DNA of 19,154 nt from Veillonella parvula (GTDB taxonomy: Bacteria > Bacillota > Negativicutes > Veillonellales > Veillonellaceae): the NCBI GenBank assembly GCA_947096075.1, contig CAMUQE010000019.1, positions 1 to 19,154 on the forward strand, read 5' to 3'. Every line of letters begins with the position of its first letter. The stretch's first letter is position 1. A program made the position numbers and the translations under genes. Under the pieces are notes generated by a model. That model was not told where the DNA came from. It did not search any database and was given only the letters and a program-made list of their open reading frames with translations. Below are positions 1 to 4,880 of this stretch, piece after piece.

Positions 1-82
1 GAATGTTCTTATACTAAGTTTCTTAATAGTAAATATCTAATTCGTAAATTTCTGATTACATAATCTGATATATCTACATATT

Positions 83-1231
83 TTATGGTTCAATTTGAGT
101 TTGCATTTTCATCAATAAAATGCGCTTAACTGATTCGTTGAGGCGCTCGGTCGTAATCATTCCATCCGCCACCGCCTGGGTCAGCGCACGATGGACTTCA
201 TCGATATGAATCGTATCCGCATCAACAAGGATGAGATCACTGCCCGCCAAAATAGAGGCCACAGCGTAATCGCCTATCTTTTGATTGGATTGCAACGCAC
301 CCACATCGATACGGTCTGTCATAACGATACCTTTATAGCCAAGCTCCTTGCGAAGCCAACCATCAATAATCGCCTTAGAGGAGCTCGCCAAATTCTCGTT
401 ATCGATAGCGGGAATTTGAATATGGCTCATCACGATCATATAGCTATTCGCCGTCGTCTGTGCAATGAGACGTTCAAAGACAGCTACATCATTATTGCTG
501 AGATACGCTTTCGCCTCATTAGCAGATCCAAAGGACGCATCCCCTAAGGTCACCGCCGGAAAGTAGTTATAAGCGAACCACATATGATTAATTTGGTAAC
601 GCTCCACCATGGCAAGGTTTATATGGCCTGCCCACGTGGGATCGGATGTATAGGACATATTAGGTACACCAAGATTAGCATTAGGCCCAATAACTAGGTT
701 AAAACCCATATCCCGCATTTCAATAGCAGATCGCGTGGCCAAGTTGATGATACGATCCATAGGCAATTGCCCCCACCGATTGGGCTTCGGCAACCGCAAG
801 AAACTTTCATTCCCATGCAATATGCGATCACGATGTACCCCAATATAGGGTGTCACCATGCTAGAGGTTATCGCCGTTTGCATAATATCGCTGGTAAAAG
901 TTTTCACTTGTTTCTTATTAATAAGATTTTCATTCGTTAGCATAACGCCACTGACACGGTATTTTCGGATCACCTCCTTTTGGGATTGTCCTATCGTACT
1001 GCCATGAAGGCTAATCATCATCAGCTGCCCCACCTTATCCTCTTGAGACATGGCCGCAATCCAAGTGTCCACCTTTTCAGACACCGGTTTGTTGGACTCC
1101 ATGACGGCACGGTACGATACGGTTCGTACCGTTTCTTGTTCTGCCTGACTCTCATGTTGGCATCCAGTTGTACCAACGACAGCAACTAGTAAGGCAAGGC
1201 CACTCAGGACCCGCCTAAAAAACTGGTTCAT
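83..1231 (-). CDS. Degenerate glycoside hydrolase family 3 (NagZ-like) lipoprotein
   Basis: 382 residues. The N-terminus is a lipoprotein signal: RR at 6-7, a hydrophobic stretch 8-22, and the probable lipidated Cys24 (GTTGC). From about residue 60 the protein follows the GH3 N-terminal barrel: EDKVGQLMM (64-72), VSGVMLTNENL (93-103), GYKGIVMTD (298-306), and SILAGSDLILV (326-336). In NagZ enzymes this fold cleaves beta-N-acetylglucosamine from peptidoglycan fragments. Only the nucleophile position looks kept (Asp306 in MTDRIDVGAL). The usual D-x-EGG stretch reads GVHRDRILHG (131-140), the Arg before FG-DP reads NMSYTSDP (191-198), the KHFPGHG motif reads YNYFPAVTLG (221-230), and the Asp-His acid/base loop is absent. 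It is therefore probably a non-hydrolytic binding protein or an enzyme with altered chemistry. The ATG follows AGGAG closely, 5 nt after a possible small upstream ORF. Fold is fairly sure; activity is not. Confidence 0.85.
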   Translation of the reverse strand: MNQFFRRVLSGLALLVAVVGTTGCQHESQAEQETVRTVSYRAVMESNKPVSEKVDTWIAAMSQEDKVGQLMMISLHGSTIGQSQKEVIRKYRVSGVMLTNENLINKKQVKTFTSDIMQTAITSSMVTPYIGVHRDRILHGNESFLRLPKPNRWGQLPMDRIINLATRSAIEMRDMGFNLVIGPNANLGVPNMSYTSDPTWAGHINLAMVERYQINHMWFAYNYFPAVTLGDASFGSANEAKAYLSNNDVAVFERLIAQTTANSYMIVMSHIQIPAIDNENLASSSKAIIDGWLRKELGYKGIVMTDRIDVGALQSNQKIGDYAVASILAGSDLILVDADTIHIDEVHRALTQAVADGMITTERLNESVKRILLMKMQTQIEP

Positions 1232-1236
1232 CTCTC

Positions 1237-1314
1237 CTAAAAACTCCTTAATGCTTGCGCAATATTATGAACATTATGAGTTTCCCTATGTACGTCTCCC
1301 AACGCAACACCCAT
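1237..1314 (-). CDS. Possible 25-codon ORF upstream of the GH3-like gene
   Basis: An ATG at 1314 sits 4 nt after a G-rich Shine-Dalgarno-like AGAGGGGG. It opens a 25-codon frame beginning MGVALGDVHRET and ending AQALRSF, with a TAG stop 5 nt before the ATG of the GH3-like lipoprotein. The peptide contains three His residues and no membrane segment. The tight spacing suggests translational coupling or a leader peptide. A second overlapping short frame exists in another phase but has no ribosome binding site. No homology is recognised; it could be chance. Confidence 0.3.
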   Translation of the reverse strand: MGVALGDVHRETHNVHNIAQALRSF

Positions 1315-1464
1315 AATTCCCCCTCTGATCCGTACATTATATTTTTATATTATACACTAAATGGTTCATCTTTTCCTCATAATAAAAGCAAGTTTATTAT
1401 GCGAAATTATCATAATAAAGTTTTAAAGAATAAATCTGTGAATTTTGGCAACTATGCAAATAAA
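1315..1464. other. AT-rich intergenic region, no gene seen
   Basis: Between the small ORF at 1314 and the hairpin at 1465. It is AT-rich and probably holds the promoter of the GH3-like gene: a TATAAT-like stretch lies on the minus strand around 1335-1350 (GTGTATAATAT). Plus-strand open frames here have no ribosome binding site and look like chance. Confidence 0.4.
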
Positions 1465-1546
1465 AATCCTACGAATCGTTTGTAAAGTGACCCTCACCGT
1501 AACAAAGGGCTATGTGAGTATTCAGTCATTCATGATCCGTAGGATT
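1465..1546 (-). terminator. Long-armed terminator hairpin downstream of the hydrogenase gene
   Basis: Inverted arms AATCCTACGAATC (1465-1477) and GATCCGTAGGATT (1534-1546). The single mismatch becomes a G-U pair only in the minus-strand RNA, and the 3' side continues into TTTTTATTT on that strand. Both facts point to termination of minus-strand transcripts coming from the hydrogenase. The 56-nt interior can pair again (TGAC/GTCA around CTCAC/GTGAG), so the loop is itself structured. Confidence 0.6.
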
Positions 1547-1604
1547 CTAATTTTATGTTGTTGTACCCTAAAGAGCTAACTCTACTATGAGTTTATAAGC
1601 ATTT

Positions 1605-1636
1605 GATTACTTTAACAGCCTACTGTGTAAGTAATC
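1605..1636 (-). other. Stem-loop immediately after the hydrogenase stop codon
   Basis: GATTACTT (1605-1612) pairs with AAGTAATC (1629-1636), and an inner ACAG/CTGT pair continues the helix. It begins 9 nt past the stop codon of the hydrogenase. There is no U-tract on the minus strand, so it is more likely a 3'-end stabiliser or processing structure than a terminator. Confidence 0.45.
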
Positions 1637-1644
1637 GGCTATCA

Positions 1645-3075
1645 TTAACCTTTGAATTTAGGGGATGTTGGACACGTTTCAGGGGTTACGTCTTTGCGAG
1701 TACCAAGAACCGCGTTGCGGTCTGTGTAATGTGTATGCAAGAGTTCATGTGCCTTATGGCCCAATGGTTCACCCAAGAAATCTTTGTACAATGTTTGGAT
1801 TTCTTCATTTTCATAGGAAGCCACCCATTTGTAGTTTGCATCGGCTTCGTAAAGACCGCTGATACGAGCTTCCTTAGTTTTAACTGCTTGAGGTAATTTA
1901 GTGCGCGGTTGACCGCCGCCACCGATACAGCCGCCTGGGCAAGCCATAACTTCGATGAAGTCATAATGTTTGCCGTTTTCTTTCAACGCGTTCAAGAAGT
2001 CACGAGTATTTTTACCACCATGAACAACGGCAACGGACAATGTCACATCATCGCCAAGTTGTACAGTTGCTTCTTTTACGCCTTCCATACCACGAACGTC
2101 CTCAAGATGAGTCAACGCATGTGGAGGTGGCTCTTTATCAGTAATAAGTTTGTAAGCCGTACGCATAGCCGCTTCCATAACACCACCAGTATTACCGAAG
2201 ATGATGGATGCGCCAGTTTCCATACCGATTAAGTCATCAAATTTAGAATCTTCAATGGCATTGAAGTCGAGGTTTTCCTCTTGGATCCAACGAATGAACT
2301 CACGAGTTGTGATGGAAATATCTGTATCCATGCCAAGGGATTCGTCATTATGGTAACGAGCCGCTGCATTTTCTTCTTCTCGTTTTGTTTCTGCTTTTTT
2401 AGCAGTACAAGGATTTACAGATACAGATACGATGTTACGAGGATCGATACCTTTTTTCTCTGCAAAGTATGTTTTGATCATAGCCGCTTCCATAGCGATA
2501 CAAGAACGCGTGGAAGACAAATTAGGAATCAATTCAGGGAAGTAGATTTCCGCAAAACGTACCCATGCTGGGCAGCAGCTTGTGAACTGAGGAATTTGAC
2601 CGCCTTTGTTAAGACGTTCCACGAGCTCAGATGCTTCTTCCATGATTGTTAAGTCCGCACCAAAGTTAGTATCTACTACATAGTCTGCACCAAGTGCACG
2701 CAAGGCACCAACCATTTTACCTTCAAGGAATGTACCTGGTTCATAACCAAAGCCTTCACCGATAGCTACACGAACAGCTGGAGCCGTTTGGATAACAACG
2801 ATTTTTTCAGGATCTGCAAGGGCTGCTTTCACCTTGTCAAGCTCGGATTTAGCATGCATGGAGTCAAATGGACATGCAGCTGCACATTGACCACAGTGGA
2901 TACATACTGGCACATCACCGTTTGCATCAAGGTCGTAGTAATCAAGTACGCTCATTACATCCGCACAAGCACGACGGCATAACGTACAGTTTTTACACTT
3001 AGAAATGTCGTGATAAATAGATGGATTGTCGAGCGCAATCGGCACACGTTTATCGATAAATTCGTATTGAGACAT
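1645..3075 (-). CDS. hydA: [FeFe] hydrogenase, two accessory [4Fe4S] clusters
   Basis: 476 residues from the ATG at 3075, chosen because GAGGAGG lies 5 nt upstream; a longer in-frame start at 3093 lacks this. It reversibly reduces protons to H2 at the H-cluster. An N-terminal ferredoxin domain has two CxxCxxCxxxC motifs (Cys27/30/33/37 and 58/61/64/68). The H-cluster motifs follow: L1 TSCCPAW (165-171), L2 NPCTAKKAE (221-229) and L3 EVMACPGGCIGGGGQP (375-390). The proton-relay cysteine (Cys168) and the EEASE acidic pair (146-150) are present. Oddities: L2 normally starts MPC but is NPC here; the segment corresponding to AKSP of clostridial enzymes is TRSC (189-192); and a tail of about 25 residues containing Cys468 follows the usual end. 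No other hyd subunit is adjacent, so it is probably monomeric and ferredoxin-linked. The maturase HydF lies at the right edge. Confidence 0.95.
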   Translation of the reverse strand: MSQYEFIDKRVPIALDNPSIYHDISKCKNCTLCRRACADVMSVLDYYDLDANGDVPVCIHCGQCAAACPFDSMHAKSELDKVKAALADPEKIVVIQTAPAVRVAIGEGFGYEPGTFLEGKMVGALRALGADYVVDTNFGADLTIMEEASELVERLNKGGQIPQFTSCCPAWVRFAEIYFPELIPNLSSTRSCIAMEAAMIKTYFAEKKGIDPRNIVSVSVNPCTAKKAETKREEENAAARYHNDESLGMDTDISITTREFIRWIQEENLDFNAIEDSKFDDLIGMETGASIIFGNTGGVMEAAMRTAYKLITDKEPPPHALTHLEDVRGMEGVKEATVQLGDDVTLSVAVVHGGKNTRDFLNALKENGKHYDFIEVMACPGGCIGGGGQPRTKLPQAVKTKEARISGLYEADANYKWVASYENEEIQTLYKDFLGEPLGHKAHELLHTHYTDRNAVLGTRKDVTPETCPTSPKFKG

Positions 3076-3176
3076 GAGGACCTCCTCTAACAAACTATAA
3101 CTACCAAACCTATTGGGGCGAAATATGCCAAACTACGGAGCACTGCGCCCAAGCCATACTTCTGCATCTTACCTAT

Positions 3177-3261
3177 AGTATACGATATGGTGAAAGTTTA
3201 TACTATGTAAAATTGTTACACTTTTGTACAAAATCTCCAAGAAAGTGTAATATAAATCACA
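3177..3261 (-). promoter_or_regulatory. Candidate promoter and operators of the hydrogenase gene
   Basis: Upstream of hydA, on the minus strand, TATACT lies at 3182-3177 and could be a -10 box. Two dyads lie further upstream: TGTAAAATTGTTACA (3206-3220) and TGTAATATAAATCACA (3246-3261). The second matches the CRP/FNR-type TGTGA-N6-TCACA pattern with one mismatch. A redox or global regulator is plausible, but no convincing -35 box was found. Confidence 0.3.
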
Positions 3262-3386
3262 TTTTACCACGAATAGCTAAATAATTCACCTATTTTAAAG
3301 GAATTAAAAGCCCGTGAACAGAAACTAATTCCATATAACACAACATATTTTAGGTAAACATAATATATTCTAATGAAAATATAAAA
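3262..3386. other. AT-rich spacer, no gene seen
   Basis: Between the upstream dyads of hydA and the terminator of the small secreted protein gene. A 66-codon minus-strand frame crosses it, but that frame runs through the terminator, has no ribosome binding site and encodes a sequence unlike a protein. Confidence 0.5.
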
Positions 3387-3413
3387 ACGCACGTCCTCTG
3401 TGAGAACGTGCGT
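3387..3413 (-). terminator. Terminator of the small secreted protein gene
   Basis: ACGCACGT (3387-3394) pairs with ACGTGCGT (3406-3413). On the minus strand the stem is followed by TTTTTATATTTTC. It lies about 95 nt past the stop of the gene at 3508-3882. Just beside it, TGTGAA-GCT-TTCACA (3415-3429) forms a further small dyad. Confidence 0.7.
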
Positions 3414-3507
3414 GTGTGAAGCTTTCACAAAAATAATCAGTCTAAACGAGACATGACTGTTCAACAGTGTACTACGGCTAAGCCCTATGCTCGTCTATAC
3501 GATTAGA

Positions 3508-3882
3508 TTATTTACCGCCCCAAATAAGTTGGAATACAGCGTACGCAGGCGTACCTGGCTCAACTTTACGGCTATCTTTATTAACTTGTTCCTCTTTCAC
3601 AACATAACCTTGTGGGTTATAAAGAGTCACCTTAAGATCTTTAACTTCCCGTTTTTTGTGATTGAACTCTTCAGTCACGATGTAGTGGTAACCTTCGTAG
3701 TCCATAGCTTTAATGTCCATTACCGCTTTTTTATCGTCTTTTTTAACAGAATCATTGTCAATAGACCAAGTAACACCATTGCTATCAGTGCCTACTGTAT
3801 ACCAATTAGCCGCATCAACACTACCAATACCGCCGATTAATAATGCGCCTGCTGCCAAAACAGCTGCTAATGTTTTTTTCAT
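3508..3882 (-). CDS. Small secreted protein, surface-adhesin E-like
   Basis: 124 residues. A signal peptide (KK at 2-3, hydrophobic core 4-20, probable cleavage after VDAA) is followed by a compact domain of about 100 residues starting NWYTVGTDSNGVTWSID. The W-Y...W-S-I-D-N-x-S-V pattern resembles the surface-adhesin protein E family, small exported proteins of diderm bacteria; this assignment rests on pattern recall. The C-terminus is FQLIWGGK. No Cys remains in the mature part and there is no lipobox, so it is probably periplasmic or surface-associated. GAGAGG lies 7 nt before the ATG. The gene at 4430-4801 and the remnant at 3929-4066 are paralogues: all share a signal peptide beginning MKK, a WY start to the mature domain and, where intact, a W-G-K end. 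Function unknown. Confidence 0.75.
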   Translation of the reverse strand: MKKTLAAVLAAGALLIGGIGSVDAANWYTVGTDSNGVTWSIDNDSVKKDDKKAVMDIKAMDYEGYHYIVTEEFNHKKREVKDLKVTLYNPQGYVVKEEQVNKDSRKVEPGTPAYAVFQLIWGGK

Positions 3883-3928
3883 AATAATACCTCTCGTAAA
3901 AAATAAAATACAAGAACAGTATATAAGA

Positions 3929-4066
3929 TTAAAATAAATATTCTATGAAAGCCCTGATACTAGGATCTCCACCTTCAACATAATACCAACTCTCAGCCTG
4001 AGATACACTCACACCAGCACCAAACAATAAATCTGCCACTGCTAAACACGCGAACCATTTTTTCAT
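3929..4066 (-). pseudogene. Truncated third copy of the small secreted protein family
   Basis: An ATG at 4066 preceded by AGGAG opens a 45-codon frame. It starts MKKWFACLAVADLLFGAG, continues with SQAESWYYVEGG, and ends AFIEYLF at a TAA. It aligns with the first third of the neighbour at 4430-4801 (MKKWLAAM... then ADWYYID...AAWFID). The rest of the domain is missing and the frame runs straight into the upstream region of the next copy. Translation signals are intact, so a short exported peptide could still be made. I interpret it as a decayed paralogue left by deletion between tandem copies. Confidence 0.7.
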
Positions 4067-4243
4067 AATGACTCTCTCCTATCTGTACATTACTGTACCC
4101 TAAATTAACTATGCATTTCACATAGTATAATTCATCATGATTTCATCATAACATCATAATTGCAAAATGCTAATAAAAACTCTATTAAATGCATAAATGA
4201 TATAAGACCTCCTAGGAACGTCTAGCAAGACCCCTAAGGGGAT
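4067..4243. other. Intergenic region with probable promoter of the truncated copy
   Basis: AT-rich, no gene seen. On the minus strand TATACT occurs in GAATTATACTATG near 4120-4130, a plausible -10 box for the truncated copy. A short palindrome CCCCTAAGGGG lies at 4231-4241, just outside the long inverted repeat that follows. Confidence 0.35.
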
Positions 4244-4436
4244 TAAATAATCCAACGGATTTGAAAGCTGATATTCGCCCTGTAAGAATACTAATGATAT
4301 AAAAAGCCCCGAACTATTCTGGAGCCGACTTAGGTCACTATGGAGGCTTTCAGGATAGTTCGGGGCTACTTATACGTTCTGAATATCTAAGTAAACAGAG
4401 CGAATATCAGCTTCTATTAAATTGTTGGATTATTTA
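4244..4436 (-). repeat. Long nested palindrome (element A) with conserved apex and terminator stem
   Basis: Three nested inverted-repeat pairs: TAAATAATCCAAC (4244-4256) with 4424-4436; AAGCTGATATTCGC (4265-4278) with 4400-4413; and AGCCCCGAACTAT (4304-4316) with 4355-4367. The apex is the 18-mer GACTTAGGTCACTATGGA (4327-4344), closed by AGCC/GGCT. The right outer arm covers the last codon and stop codon of the gene at 4430-4801, and the left arm is an inverted copy of it. On the minus strand the innermost stem ends in GGGGCTTTTTAT, so it can also terminate transcription. The same architecture and apex recur at 8483-8696. Confidence 0.85.
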
Positions 4437-4801
4437 CCCCATAGGGCCTGCATAACTTCCGCCCCCATGGTATCCGGTTCAATTTTCGTAGGTTTTTGTG
4501 TTTCTTTACTAGATAGCAATGCTATACCAGCATTGCTATATACTGTTGTATCAAGTTCTGTCCATGTTTTTTCTTTGCGATCGATCCGTACTGTGTAGAT
4601 ATATGTAAAGCCTTCTACATTGTTAATTTTAACAAGTACTGTAGCCGCATCATCTGTTTTATATACAGAAGAGTTGTCAATAAACCATGCCGCATCATCA
4701 GCATCAGCATCGATATAGTACCAGTCAGCAGCACTAGCTTGACCAAAGCCACCTACAAAGAAAACTCCTGCTGCAAACATAGCAGCTAGCCATTTTTTCA
4801 T
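4430..4801 (-). CDS. Small secreted protein, surface-adhesin E-like (second copy)
   Basis: 123 residues from the ATG at 4801, which has GGGGAG 7 nt upstream. An in-frame ATG at 4849 would add 16 residues translated from a hairpin and put a non-signal sequence in front of the signal peptide, so it is rejected. The signal peptide is MKKWLAAMFAAGVFFVGG, with cleavage expected near ASA-ADW. The mature domain is about 98 residues: ADWYYIDADADDAAWFIDN, a hydrophobic middle (FTYIYTVRI) and a C-terminus EVMQALWGK. It parallels the copy at 3508-3882 (same WY start, W-x-ID-N-SV block and W-G-K end) but is much diverged, so the duplication is old. Role unknown, presumably periplasmic or surface. Its stop codon lies inside the right arm of palindromic element A, which probably forms its 3' end. 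Confidence 0.75.
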   Translation of the reverse strand: MKKWLAAMFAAGVFFVGGFGQASAADWYYIDADADDAAWFIDNSSVYKTDDAATVLVKINNVEGFTYIYTVRIDRKEKTWTELDTTVYSNAGIALLSSKETQKPTKIEPDTMGAEVMQALWGK

Positions 4802-4823
4802 TTTTAAACTCCCCAACACTAGA

Positions 4824-4846
4824 GGCGACCATCTTAGATGGTCGCC
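4824..4846 (-). other. Perfect 10-bp stem-loop between gyrA and the small secreted gene
   Basis: GGCGACCATC (4824-4833), TTA loop, GATGGTCGCC (4837-4846). It lies 35 nt past the gyrA stop and just upstream of the ribosome binding site of the gene starting at 4801. There is no U-tract on the minus strand. It could be a weak terminator of gyrA, an RNA processing site or a leader element; readthrough from gyrA seems possible. Confidence 0.5.
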
Positions 4847-4880
4847 CATGGTTACTCAATAGTTAATATAGTGTTTTATA

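Noticed and set aside
1255..1485. 76-codon plus-strand frame
   Set aside because: AT-rich, without a ribosome binding site, and antisense to the GH3 leader region; it runs into the hairpin at 1465.
3415..3430. Rex-operator-like dyad TGTGAA-GCT-TTCACAA
   Set aside because: The spacer is 3 nt instead of the usual 4, and it lies in the 3' region of a gene beside a terminator rather than at a promoter. Kept only as part of the 9-mer count.
3264..3464. 66-codon minus-strand frame
   Set aside because: Crosses the terminator at 3387-3413 and has no ribosome binding site or recognisable protein character.
4238..4440. Classical MITE or insertion sequence at element A
   Set aside because: No target-site duplication, no transposase and no shared terminal sequence with element B; only the apex is shared.
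4802..4849. 16-residue N-terminal extension of the second small secreted protein
   Set aside because: Its codons lie across a perfect hairpin and precede a normal signal peptide whose own ATG has a good ribosome binding site.
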